A DNA stretch of 64,000 nucleotides from Schaalia sp. lx-260. Its GTDB lineage: Bacteria; Actinomycetota; Actinomycetes; Actinomycetales; Actinomycetaceae. Positions 33,876-42,744 of this stretch are shown piece after piece. How positions within the stretch are numbered: the stretch's first letter is position 1; each line of letters begins with the position of its first letter. The position numbers were made by a program, and so were the translations under genes. A model generated the notes under the pieces. That model made no database searches. It saw only the letters and a list, made by a program, of their open reading frames with translations, and was not told the DNA's origin. Location of the stretch: the NCBI RefSeq assembly GCF_021083645.1, contig NZ_JAJNRQ010000002.1:372001-436000 (forward strand), in the 5' to 3' direction.

Positions 33876-34886
33876 TTAGGAATGGGCTGCCTCGAATGCC
33901 TCAGCTATGTTATTGAGGATTTCGGTGTAGGTGATAATTGATTCATTGGTGTAGGTGTCAGAAGGTGCGACAACAAGGCGTTTGTGAGCAACCGCGTCGA
34001 TTCCTGACAGTGCTGGATTATGTGCAATGACATCAGCTGCAGGTGTATATCCAGCTTTGTCGGCGGCTATAGCACCATCACGGTCGAGGACGAAAATCCA
34101 TGCAGGATTGGATTCTGCAATGGCTTCCACTGAAATATCGTCGCCTGTGTGTGAGTGTGTTCCTTCAGGAACTTCAAGTGCAGGTTTGAGGCCAAGTAGG
34201 TCAAAGAGTGGCCCCCAGGTGCGACCAACTGAAGGTGCGACATAGCCGATTTCACCGCCAGAAACATTGACTGCCATGACCGTGGATTTTCCATCATATG
34301 CTTTCTTTGCACGTTCAATTGCGGCAGTGAAGTTATCAATGAGTTCTTTTGCTTCAGCTTCTTTGCTAAAGATTTTTCCGAGGTTTTCGACTTGACGGAT
34401 TATTTCTTTATCCAATGGCTGATTTTCGCGTGGTTCAAAGTCAATGACAGGCGCATCAGTTAAAGAAGCAATGTCTTTATTGTGCTGGCTGAAGCGTTGT
34501 CCGGAGATAATCAGATCAGGCTGAGCTGCGACTAAGGCTTCAAGATTAGGTTCACGATGGGTTCCCACATTTGCTACATCGGGTCCCGAGTAGGCGGTAA
34601 TCGTTGAGGGAATGAGATTTTGAGGTGCGGCTACCAGTGGGATTCCCCATGCAGCCAAGACTTCAAAAGTGCGATTATCAAGGGAAGCTGCACGTTTAAT
34701 TGGCAATGTGAGTGTGGCTGTTCCAAGGTTAGATTCGATGGTGAAGGAAGTGGGTGCTGCGCTTTGAGCCATGCTATCCGCGGCACTTTGTGATTGCGAA
34801 GATGCGGAGCTTCCAGTGTTTCCTGAGCAGCCACTCAGGAGGAGTGCAGCGGTAGCTGTTGTCGCCATGATCCGAGTGATTTTCAC
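33876..34886 (-). CDS. Iron-siderophore-binding lipoprotein
   Basis: 336 residues. The lipoprotein signal ends LLLSGC (Cys20), followed by a Ser/Gln-rich linker and a PeripBP/FepB fold (RTFEVLAAWGIPLVAAP, LEALVAAQPDLIISGQRF, AYDGKSTVMAVNVSGGEIGYV). It is related to CeuE/FatB, which bind catecholate or similar ferric siderophores. The GTG at 34886 is the likely start (AAGGA 12 bases upstream); ATG 34868 is an alternative. It heads the iron operon, directly behind an IdeR/DtxR-like box. Confidence 0.92.
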   Translation of the reverse strand: MKITRIMATTATAALLLSGCSGNTGSSASSQSQSAADSMAQSAAPTSFTIESNLGTATLTLPIKRAASLDNRTFEVLAAWGIPLVAAPQNLIPSTITAYSGPDVANVGTHREPNLEALVAAQPDLIISGQRFSQHNKDIASLTDAPVIDFEPRENQPLDKEIIRQVENLGKIFSKEAEAKELIDNFTAAIERAKKAYDGKSTVMAVNVSGGEIGYVAPSVGRTWGPLFDLLGLKPALEVPEGTHSHTGDDISVEAIAESNPAWIFVLDRDGAIAADKAGYTPAADVIAHNPALSGIDAVAHKRLVVAPSDTYTNESIITYTEILNNIAEAFEAAHS

Positions 34887-34951
34887 GGGCAGCAGTATCC
34901 TTTCCGTTATTCACAATTGGTATAGGTAGGTTGCACTACCAGAAGAATTTA

Positions 34952-34970
34952 TTAGCTTAGGCTTTCCTAA
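34952..34970. promoter_or_regulatory. IdeR/DtxR-like iron box
   Basis: TTAGCTTAGGCTTTCCTAA matches the actinobacterial IdeR/DtxR consensus TTAGGTTAGSCTAACCTAA at 16 of 19 positions. It lies 66 bp upstream of the siderophore-binding gene. Repression by an iron-loaded DtxR-type regulator is the natural reading. Confidence 0.7.
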
Positions 34971-35219
34971 GCATGAATGAAGATACTAAAATTTCAACAA
35001 TTGCTCAACGAATGAATACTCTAAGTAGCACAGTTCACAGCGGCAGGTACATAAAAAATCTGCGAAATTCACACATATCTCATCCGAGATACTCCGCATA
35101 TAACAGCACGTATATGAAGCATATGAGCACTCAAACGACACATAAGCACTCAAGGTCCGAAACGACGTGCACGCGTCCCATATTTTGACACGACGCTTCA
35201 CATATCCTTGAGTTTCCCT
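34971..35219. other. AT-rich intergenic stretch, no gene seen
   Basis: This completes the 333-bp gap between the siderophore operon and ribY. I see direct repeats of (G)AGCACTCAA around 35126 and 35145, and an ACTCAAGG/CCTTGAGT pair (35148-35155, 35206-35213). No coding frame has a credible start or similarity. Confidence 0.4.
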
Positions 35220-36266
35220 TTATTCCACATACATATTTGTCACTGCAAGATCCACATGAACAGCCCCTGACAAAATATCTGGAATCTCGGCGAAAAAATC
35301 TCCCATACGCTGCCATAATTCCATATCTTGCTTCAATGACACAGAGCCATCGTCACCCATAAAAAGCGGAAGAGTAGCCGCTAAAACCTCACGAGCCGTC
35401 TGCAAGCCTTCACTACTTAAAGACGGATCTTGACGCTGAGTTGCCTCAATACCTTCTTCAGGATGGGTCATCACCTGCTGTATCCCTTGTCGCGTTCCAT
35501 TCAGCACCGCACGCACAAGATCAGGATGAGCACGCGCCCACGCACTTGTCGTCACCAAAGAAGCTGAAACTAATGGGATACGCGCAAAATCCACAGGTAA
35601 CTCGCGCACATTCATACCGGAACGTTGCATAAAAACTTTGTCATTATTAGAAAAACCAACAACAAGATCCACCTGACCTTGAGCAAGGGCAGATTGCTGC
35701 GTATAACCAATCGGAATGATTTCCACATCCTGACGAGTCAAACCAACATCTGCAAGTACTGCCAACAATGCAAACCAGTTTGAACCATATTCACCGGGAA
35801 TACCTATGCGCTTACCTGCAATATCACGCAGATCGTGAAGCTGTGATTCTTCGGGCACAATAAAAGCCACCGGTGAACGCCTGTAGTAGGTCCCCACCGA
35901 CACAAGATCCATTCCAGCTTCACGCGCTTGCAAAACCTCATCTCCTGAAGCCAGAACCATATCTTCATGACCCGACACAAGAGCCGTAAAAAGCCCTTCC
36001 TCCGCCCCGTGATGCCGAAGCTTCACATGAGCACCTGCATTCATATAAGCCTGACTATCAGCAGCAACATACACTGGCGAAAACTGCACATTTGGCACAT
36101 AAGTCAACCCTAAAATCACATCTTTACCTGAAGGCGTGGCAGCGGGCTTCACATGCTGAGTACCAGATTCCGCAGAAGGCACCCCCCCTGCGCACGCTGT
36201 GACAGCAAGAAGAATCACCCCTACAAGAAAAGCAGATAAAGCGTAATGGATAGAGTGTTTTTTCAT
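35220..36266 (-). CDS. ribY: NMT1/THI5-like substrate-binding lipoprotein, probable flavin importer (RibY-like)
   Basis: 348 residues. The lipoprotein signal ends LAVTAC (Cys25), followed by an NMT1/THI5 periplasmic-binding fold: LGLTYVPNVQFSPVYVAAD, VSGHEDMVLASGDEVLQAR, GKRIGIPGEYGSNWFALLA and VVGFSNNDKVF. This fold normally binds thiamine pyrimidines. However, the operon is preceded by an FMN riboswitch, and RibXY importers with an NMT1-type binding protein are known to carry riboflavin, so flavin is the better guess. It overlaps the permease gene by 4 bases (ATGA). The symbol is assigned by context. Confidence 0.75.
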   Translation of the reverse strand: MKKHSIHYALSAFLVGVILLAVTACAGGVPSAESGTQHVKPAATPSGKDVILGLTYVPNVQFSPVYVAADSQAYMNAGAHVKLRHHGAEEGLFTALVSGHEDMVLASGDEVLQAREAGMDLVSVGTYYRRSPVAFIVPEESQLHDLRDIAGKRIGIPGEYGSNWFALLAVLADVGLTRQDVEIIPIGYTQQSALAQGQVDLVVGFSNNDKVFMQRSGMNVRELPVDFARIPLVSASLVTTSAWARAHPDLVRAVLNGTRQGIQQVMTHPEEGIEATQRQDPSLSSEGLQTAREVLAATLPLFMGDDGSVSLKQDMELWQRMGDFFAEIPDILSGAVHVDLAVTNMYVE

Positions 36267-37054
36267 TGTGAACCCATCGAATAAGAAAGCGCATCACGCC
36301 TATAGCGATGTTCAATGCGATGCACGGTAACGTAAATTACTGTTGCCATTGCGCAGAGCAGGAAAATCGTCACAAAAAGAGAGGCTGTATCTACATTTGT
36401 ACGCGCTTGAACAAGAACCTGTCCAAGACCTGTCCCACCCATCACCATTTCACCGACAACAGCTCCGGTAACAGATAAGGTGAAGCCGTTACGTAGACCC
36501 GCCAAAATAGCAGGAGCTGCAAGAGGCGCTTCCATTGTCCACAATAATGTCCATCCAGAAGCACCATCAAGTTCAGCAGCTTCTAATACCTGCGGATCAA
36601 TATGACGGAGCCCTAAAACTGTGGATACAAGAATTGGGAAAAAAACCATCAAGGCACAAAGCGCAGAAATAGCCCATACCCCATAGCCCAACCAGAGAAC
36701 CAGAAGTGGTGCCACAGCGATCGCTGGTAAAGCCTGTGTAGCCCCCAAAAAAGGCTCAACTGCGGCAGCTAATACGACAGAACGATAAATCATCCAGCTC
36801 AGCGGTAAAGCACATACAGCACCTAAAACAGCACCGAGTATAGCTTCATACGCAGTGACTCCTACACGCTGCCATAGCCACAGGTGAGTGAGCATATCCG
36901 TTCCACGTACAAAAACTTGATGAGGCGAAGGTAAACGCCACGCTTCCACACCGGAAAAATAAGTAAAAAACCACCATGCAGCAAGCACAAGAAACACAAA
37001 AATAACAGGAGCTAGCACCAGCGTTATCTTGTTCCTTGTACGGTAACGCGCCAC
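36263..37054 (-). CDS. ribX: ABC permease, probable flavin importer (RibX-like)
   Basis: 263 residues with six TM helices and the binding-protein-dependent EAA loop (EAAELDGASGWTLLWTMEAPLA), of the SsuC/ThiX permease family. The GTG start at 37054 has AAAGGAA about 7 bases upstream. It is the first gene behind the FMN riboswitch and is followed by the binding protein. No ATPase gene is in the operon, so it must share one encoded elsewhere. Flavin specificity rests on the riboswitch. Confidence 0.78.
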   Translation of the reverse strand: MARYRTRNKITLVLAPVIFVFLVLAAWWFFTYFSGVEAWRLPSPHQVFVRGTDMLTHLWLWQRVGVTAYEAILGAVLGAVCALPLSWMIYRSVVLAAAVEPFLGATQALPAIAVAPLLVLWLGYGVWAISALCALMVFFPILVSTVLGLRHIDPQVLEAAELDGASGWTLLWTMEAPLAAPAILAGLRNGFTLSVTGAVVGEMVMGGTGLGQVLVQARTNVDTASLFVTIFLLCAMATVIYVTVHRIEHRYRRDALSYSMGSQ

Positions 37055-37125
37055 CGTCGGTTCCTTTCCGGCATACGGGGCGCACGTATCGGACTACACG
37101 CACATACAGGCACATGTAGCCCTGC

Positions 37126-37241
37126 GTACTCCTCCCATCCGGACTTTCACCGTCGGTGTCGGAATTTCACCGACTCAGCCACCATGTAGGCGGGTCGCGG
37201 ACTTTCACCGCCGGCTCGGATTTTCACCGACCCCGAAGCAC
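37126..37241 (-). ncRNA. FMN riboswitch (RFN element)
   Basis: Read on the minus strand, all conserved RFN blocks are present in order: GGGGTCGGTGAAAATCC, GCCGGCGGTGAAAGTCCGC, GACCC, a variable hairpin, TCGGTGAAATTCCGAC, ACCGACGGTGAAAGTCCGG, and ATGGGAGGAG. Closing helix P1 forms between GTGCTTC and GGAGTAC. The first gene starts about 70 bases downstream. Between them GGGCTACA and TGTAGTCC (37115-37122 with 37091-37098) can pair and may belong to the expression platform. FMN should switch off expression of the importer. Confidence 0.95.
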
Positions 37242-37310
37242 CCTGCTATTGTGCCATGTTCTGTACGAATATGCGCACGAAAGAATCAGGCACACACCTA
37301 CTTGAAACGC

Positions 37311-37976
37311 TCAGTGACAGTGCTGAGAAGCCAATTCGCGCAAAACCTCAATTTCCGCATACGCGTCTTCTGCGTTAAATACCGCTGAACCTGCAACGAA
37401 ATTATCAGCACCCGCTTGCGCAGCCATTTCAATGGTTTTACGTGAAATTCCACCATCTACTTGAATACTCACAGGTAATTCAGCACTGCGAATAGCTTCT
37501 CGTGTACGACGTACTTTCGGCATCATCGACTCAATAAATGATTGACCACCGAAACCCGGCTCCACCGTCATAATGAGGATCATGTCAAATTCATGCAAAA
37601 TATCAACGAAAGGCGCAATATCCGTTGCCGGTCGCAAAGCTAAACCCGCGCGAGCACCTAAATGCCGCAACTCACGCGCTAAACGCACAGGAGCTGTTAC
37701 CGCTTCAGCGTGAAAAGTAACAGAAGCACAACCAGCTTCAGCATATCCTGGGGCCCAACGGTCAGGATCCTCAATCATCAAATGCGCATCCACTGGCAAA
37801 ATATTTGCCTGTATCGTTGCTTCAACGATTGGTAATCCCCACGATAAATTTGGAACAAAATGATTATCCATCACATCCACATGAACAAGGTCAGCATGTG
37901 CAATTCGTTCAAGTGATCCACGTAGATCACCAATATCACAGTTCAAAATTGACGGAGAAATAGTGCTATGAGTCAT
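37311..37976 (-). CDS. rpe: Ribulose-phosphate 3-epimerase
   Basis: 221 residues, TIM barrel. Signatures: ISPSILNCDIGDL, HVDVMDNHFVPNLSWG (metal/catalytic Asp and His), VDAHLMIEDPDRW, MTVEPGFGGQSFI and QVDGGISRKTIE. It interconverts ribulose-5-P and xylulose-5-P in the pentose phosphate pathway. It is 18 bp after rsmB in the conserved fmt-rsmB-rpe series. Confidence 0.96.
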   Translation of the reverse strand: MTHSTISPSILNCDIGDLRGSLERIAHADLVHVDVMDNHFVPNLSWGLPIVEATIQANILPVDAHLMIEDPDRWAPGYAEAGCASVTFHAEAVTAPVRLARELRHLGARAGLALRPATDIAPFVDILHEFDMILIMTVEPGFGGQSFIESMMPKVRRTREAIRSAELPVSIQVDGGISRKTIEMAAQAGADNFVAGSAVFNAEDAYAEIEVLRELASQHCH

Positions 37977-37994
37977 AAAGCAATTTTACCTGTT

Positions 37995-39452
37995 TCAGAG
38001 CTTCCGTAAAGCGGCAATGTACATCAAATCTGTGTCATGACGATGAACCCATAATTGGATACCTTGCGGCCGTGATTCTCCCTCAGAAATTCCCGCAATC
38101 GGATGAGATGAATACTGATGAGCAATCGCAGCAGTATCCAATAACTCGACCTTTCCCTCAGCAACAAGTGCATGCACCTGCTGCACAGTCTCAGCAACAT
38201 GCGGTGAACAAGTCACATATGTCAAAACACCGCCTGAACGTAATAATTGCACAGCCCGACCTAGCAAAGCACTTTGCAAGTCCACAAGCTCAGCCACGTC
38301 GCTTTCTTGCCGCCTCCACCGTGACTCTGGTCGTCGCCTCATAGATCCCATACCAGAACATGGAGCATCTACCAGAACACGATCAAAGAAACCGAAGGGC
38401 CATGCTGTTGCTGGGCCTCCTAAAGTACGCCCATCTGCGCAAAGCACATTCACATTATCAAGAGCACGAGTAGCACGCTCCACTAAACGCGCACGATGAG
38501 GATGGACTTCATTTGCTACCACCTGTGCGCCACGCTTTGCACCCAGAGCAGCCAGAAGCGCTGTTTTACCTCCTGGCCCTGCACATAAGTCCAGCCAACG
38601 CTGATCGGAACCTATGACAGGTGCTTGAGCTGCAATAATAGCAGCCAATTGGCTACCCTCATCTTGCGCTCCTGCATGTGCAGAACGAATTGACGGTAAA
38701 CGAGCAGGATCCCCGTTCTCAATAAAAACTGCGTATGGGCTTAAATCGCCTAATGCCACACGAGTACGTAAGTAATCTTCGGCTTCATCAGCAAGATCTT
38801 CTGTTTCAATAAGCCCTGGACGTGCAACCAAGGTCACGATCGGCGCTTCATTGTCAGCAGCTAAAAGATCCCTTAGCTCATGCGCCGCACCACTATGAAT
38901 TTCAAGTGCTCGACGAAATTCTTTTACCATCCATTGCGGATGTGAGTACTCAATGGCAAGGCGTTCATCTTCATCAATGATATTTTCGAGGACAACTGCA
39001 CGTTCTTCTGGGCTTTGCCGTGTAAGAGAACGAAGAACCGCATTACAAAATTTTGCTGGCCCATCAGTACTCACTTCGCGGGCAAGATCCACGCTTGTTG
39101 CAACCGCCGCATGTTCTGGCACACGCATATACAGCAACTGATACGCGCCCATACGTAAGAGATCAACAACAGCGGAGTCTACAGCGCTCAACGCCCGATT
39201 CATATGCTGTTCGAGAACCCAATCAAGGTAGCCGCGAGTACGCAGTGTTCCGTACACAAGTTCCGAGGTAAAAGCCGCATCACGCCCATCAAAGCCAGCC
39301 TCATGCTGGGCTTCACGCAGGGCTTGAGGAAGCACAATATTTGCGTATGCTCCCTGCTCATGTACCTGTCGTATCACTTCATAAGCAATGCGACGCGGCC
39401 GATCAACTAATTGGCGAGGACGATAACCCTGTGAATAAGGCCGTGTGGACAT
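37995..39452 (-). CDS. rsmB: 16S rRNA m5C967 methyltransferase RsmB
   Basis: 485 residues. The N-terminal NusB-like RNA-binding domain (about 15-150, RIAYEVIRQVHEQGAYANIVLP) is followed by a SAM-dependent methyltransferase domain with LDLCAGPGGKTALL, VDAPCSGMGSMRRRPE (one active-site Cys) and TYVTCSPHVAE (catalytic Cys). It methylates a cytosine in small-subunit rRNA. It starts 2 bp after fmt ends. Confidence 0.94.
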   Translation of the reverse strand: MSTRPYSQGYRPRQLVDRPRRIAYEVIRQVHEQGAYANIVLPQALREAQHEAGFDGRDAAFTSELVYGTLRTRGYLDWVLEQHMNRALSAVDSAVVDLLRMGAYQLLYMRVPEHAAVATSVDLAREVSTDGPAKFCNAVLRSLTRQSPEERAVVLENIIDEDERLAIEYSHPQWMVKEFRRALEIHSGAAHELRDLLAADNEAPIVTLVARPGLIETEDLADEAEDYLRTRVALGDLSPYAVFIENGDPARLPSIRSAHAGAQDEGSQLAAIIAAQAPVIGSDQRWLDLCAGPGGKTALLAALGAKRGAQVVANEVHPHRARLVERATRALDNVNVLCADGRTLGGPATAWPFGFFDRVLVDAPCSGMGSMRRRPESRWRRQESDVAELVDLQSALLGRAVQLLRSGGVLTYVTCSPHVAETVQQVHALVAEGKVELLDTAAIAHQYSSHPIAGISEGESRPQGIQLWVHRHDTDLMYIAALRKL

Positions 39453-39454
39453 TT

Positions 39455-40393
39455 TTATCGTGCCTCTCCCAGACGAAAATCTGCTTCAGGTCGTGCTCCG
39501 CGTGCCCACGCTGCTCCGTCCATCCAGCCTTTACCGGCAGGTGCTACTGTGTCAATTCGCAGGCATGTATCTGTGCATCCAACTTCAAGAGTATTTTTTG
39601 TCGCACGTACAATTCCAACACCTGGACTGGGAATATCAGTTAGTGTGACTGCGGCAATTTTCATCCTGCGACCATCAGGCAACACAGTCCAAGCTCCAGG
39701 ATTTGGTGTTACTGAACGAATACATTGGTCGATACGTGCGGCAGTATCTGCGAAATCCACGTAACCGTCTTCATGTGTCAGCATTCGTGCTTTCGTGATT
39801 CCTTCACTACTTTGCGGTGTGGCAATGGCCGTTCCTGCTTCTAAAGAATCAACCACGTCACATACTTGTTGGGCACCTGTAAAAGACATTTTTTCAAGTA
39901 ATTCACCTGTATTTTCACCCCTGATCGGCATGTACTGTCGTGAGAAAACAGGACCGGTGTCTAACCCTGTTTCCAGTTGGAATACGCAGCTTGCAGTCAT
40001 TGTGTCCCCTGAGCGAATGGCCCATTGAACAGGAGCGGCTCCTCGCCACCGGGGGAGGTCTGAAAAATGAAGGTTAATCCAACCAAAGCGCGGGATCTGT
40101 AAAACCTCTGAAGGTACTAGGCCACCGTAGGCAACGACAACACCTAAGTCAGGGTGTAGCTCGCGCATATGATGCGCAAATTCCGGTGCTTTCATGTGGG
40201 ATGTTTCAATCAGGGAAATACCGGCGCGTGCAGCATATTCTGCAACGGGTGAGGGGTGAAGTCCGCGTCCTCGCCCCACACGTGAGGGCGGTCGGGTAAT
40301 GACTGCAATAACCTCATGTGATGAAGCGATAAGATTTTCAAGTGTTGGAAGGGCTACTTCGGGAGTTCCCGCGAAAACAATACGCACTCCCAC
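39455..40393 (-). CDS. fmt: Methionyl-tRNA formyltransferase
   Basis: 312 residues. The N-terminal formyltransferase domain shows MGVRIVFAGTPEVALPTLE, a folate-binding loop INLHFSDLPRWRGAAPVQWAI, and the conserved ETGLDTGPVF. The C-terminal domain (about 205-300) binds tRNA. It formylates initiator Met-tRNA. Start is GTG at 40393; GTG 40387 is equally possible, and no clear ribosome-binding site favours either. Confidence 0.95.
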   Translation of the reverse strand: MGVRIVFAGTPEVALPTLENLIASSHEVIAVITRPPSRVGRGRGLHPSPVAEYAARAGISLIETSHMKAPEFAHHMRELHPDLGVVVAYGGLVPSEVLQIPRFGWINLHFSDLPRWRGAAPVQWAIRSGDTMTASCVFQLETGLDTGPVFSRQYMPIRGENTGELLEKMSFTGAQQVCDVVDSLEAGTAIATPQSSEGITKARMLTHEDGYVDFADTAARIDQCIRSVTPNPGAWTVLPDGRRMKIAAVTLTDIPSPGVGIVRATKNTLEVGCTDTCLRIDTVAPAGKGWMDGAAWARGARPEADFRLGEAR

Positions 40394-40587
40394 AGTGTAC
40401 CGTTATGGGCAAGCAGACCTGAATTTTAGACAGGCGATCAACGCTCGTCTTTCGCTTCCTTTAGCGCTTTTACGCGGGTTTTTCGTTCGAGACGTGCTCA
40501 TAGTGTATTCAAGCATGTGCGGCAAAGTAATGACACATATCCGCAGATACGTATTTTCCATGTCGAAACTGAGGAAAGAAAATACTT

Positions 40588-42582
40588 TTAGAATAACTCC
40601 GGTGGATTCACGGTGATTTTCACTAAAGGCAAGTGCCGTGAAGAACGCATTTGTTGAAGGGTTTTTAATGTATGTAATCCGTCAGAAGTTGTTTCTTTAG
40701 GCCACCGCACGAGGGTACGAACCGTTGCATGCTGTTCTGCTTTGCGAGGGGGACGGGAAACTGTTCCAAGAATCTCCCCCCCACATGCATCTGCCATGGC
40801 GTACACATCTGCGGCCTGCCCATCCAGTGCGACAACTGTGGCAGCCGGGAAGTATCCTAGGGCTTCACGTTCATCAAGTAACCTGTCGGCAAAATCAACG
40901 AAATCCCAGCGGATAAGATTTTGTGCAAATGAAGGTTCAAGCCCCCCAGTAATCAACGCAGGTGCCCCTGCCCGAGCAAGCACAAGCGCAGATGTCCACC
41001 GGCGGATAGCTTCTTCTGGCGCCCATAGTTCTGGACGTCCAGCAACAGCTGGCGCGTCAAGTATAAGAACAGCGGCATAGCCATTTTCTGCTTCTGGTTC
41101 GCATCCTGGTGTGGACACAACAATCCGCGGGGTGGAGTCAATGTGCCGACTGATTTCACGCTCTGCTGATGAGACAGTGAGCGGAAAACCTGTAAAAGCA
41201 CGTCCAAGTTCCTCAGCGGTACGTTCTGAGCCAATACGCACAGCACGCAGCTTCCTGCTCTGACAGTAACGGCAATGCCAGATTTCTTCGCCTCGCCCAC
41301 ACCACGTACATGCAGGTGAACCTGAGGCGTTATATTCCACGGGCCCTGAACAGGCCAGGCAACGGGCTGGCTGACGACAATGCGCACACGCAGTGATCGG
41401 AATATACCCACTAAAAGGCGTGTGTATAAGTACTGGACCTTGCTGTAGTCCCTCATGTATTAAACGCATTGCTGCAGGTGGTAAACGATGTTTTCCTGCG
41501 GGTCCTTCACGTTCAATCTCTTTTTCATCTTGTACGCGAATAATCGCAGTGGTGCGACGACGTAACTGTAAATCAGCAACAATGTCACGCGCCCATCCTG
41601 AACGCACAAGGGCTTGCGCACGTAAAGAGCGCGTCCACGAAGCACAGATCAAAGCGATGTTTTCCATGTGGCTGCGAGTAACAGCAACTTCTAAGGCATC
41701 TGTTCGCGGAGCACGGATTTCACGTAAAAGATCATTTCCATCATCCCATACAATAATTGCTCCAAGATTTTTCATTGGAGTCCATACTGCTGAACGAGTT
41801 CCGATAACAATTCGTATATGCCCTAAAAGGCTTTCACAGTAGATACGCTGTCGGTCTGCTGCGTGGCTTTGTGATGTCAGTAATCCAATTGATTCTGGTA
41901 TGTATTCTGATATACGATCACGCAGTTTTTGAGCCAGCGTGCCTGTTGGAACTATGAGAATAATTGATCGCCGCGAAGCCAAGGTTGCCTGAATTAACGA
42001 TATGAGCTGACGATCACGATGCCCTGGCACGCACGTCCACACAGCACGCGGTGAATGTCCCGAAGCTAAATGCTGTATCAGTGCCGCTCCCCCAGCATAG
42101 CCTTCCCATATGCCAACGTCAGGTGTATTTATTGTGGAAAAAACAGGAGGCTTTTGACGAAGTACTGCTTTTTCGGCCCTTACATGGCGATTCGGTATTG
42201 CCAAACTGAGTGTTTGCGACAAAGTGGCAACGTGTTTATCAGCAATAACACGAGCTGATCGGTGCAGTGATTCTGTCAGAATTGGCAGATATGAGGTCAC
42301 TTCCTCAAGTGCTTGAATAGTTGATGATTGAGGGATACCTCGCATACGCTGAACAATCCATCCGGCCCTTTTCTTTCCGGCCAGGAATACCCTCACAGCC
42401 TTACCTTCGAGCGCATCTTCAACAAGGTCTGGTGGCACGCTGTATTCCAGCGGATAATCGAGGTGAGGCACATCAATATCAACGATGACGTGAGCAAGCT
42501 CTTGTTCTTCAACCGGTGGAGGCTCCATACCGGGAAGGGCTACCTGTGATGTCATCATGGTATCCATTGGACCACATACCAC
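40588..42582 (-). CDS. priA: Primosomal protein N' (PriA), actinobacterial degenerate form
   Basis: 664 residues (starts within the first dozen codons are possible; MTSQVALPGMEPPP at 42555 looks like the natural N-terminus). The 3'-DNA-binding domain (HVIVDIDVPHLDYPLEYSVP) and the eight-Cys zinc region (CAHCRQPARCLAC, CTWCGRGEEIWHCRYC) are intact. The helicase Walker A should read GxTGSGKT but is replaced around residue 190 by TCVPGHRDRQLI. The Walker B position reads IIVWDDGND rather than DEEH. It is thus probably an ATPase-dead primosome scaffold, a known actinobacterial peculiarity. Confidence 0.92.
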   Translation of the reverse strand: MVCGPMDTMMTSQVALPGMEPPPVEEQELAHVIVDIDVPHLDYPLEYSVPPDLVEDALEGKAVRVFLAGKKRAGWIVQRMRGIPQSSTIQALEEVTSYLPILTESLHRSARVIADKHVATLSQTLSLAIPNRHVRAEKAVLRQKPPVFSTINTPDVGIWEGYAGGAALIQHLASGHSPRAVWTCVPGHRDRQLISLIQATLASRRSIILIVPTGTLAQKLRDRISEYIPESIGLLTSQSHAADRQRIYCESLLGHIRIVIGTRSAVWTPMKNLGAIIVWDDGNDLLREIRAPRTDALEVAVTRSHMENIALICASWTRSLRAQALVRSGWARDIVADLQLRRRTTAIIRVQDEKEIEREGPAGKHRLPPAAMRLIHEGLQQGPVLIHTPFSGYIPITACAHCRQPARCLACSGPVEYNASGSPACTWCGRGEEIWHCRYCQSRKLRAVRIGSERTAEELGRAFTGFPLTVSSAEREISRHIDSTPRIVVSTPGCEPEAENGYAAVLILDAPAVAGRPELWAPEEAIRRWTSALVLARAGAPALITGGLEPSFAQNLIRWDFVDFADRLLDEREALGYFPAATVVALDGQAADVYAMADACGGEILGTVSRPPRKAEQHATVRTLVRWPKETTSDGLHTLKTLQQMRSSRHLPLVKITVNPPELF

Positions 42583-42744
42583 CTACATCTGCGTCCCAAG
42601 GCGACGGGCCGCAGGTGTCACATACAAACGAAAATACTCGTTCTCCACTTTCATACGAACACATACGTGCAAGAAGCACGGCACATACCAATACGGGTGA
42701 CCCATATACGTGAACACTAAAAACTCACGCCCTATGCTGACACC

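Noticed and set aside
34973-35201. Short frames on both strands upstream of the siderophore operon
   Set aside because: Low-complexity AT-rich sequence, no ribosome-binding site, both strands equally open. Treated as promoter DNA.
42583-42744. Repeated CATACGTG/ATATACGTG-like words here, around 35100, 37085 and 13215
   Set aside because: Short words in AT-rich gaps with no fixed spacing or symmetry. I could not separate them from base composition.
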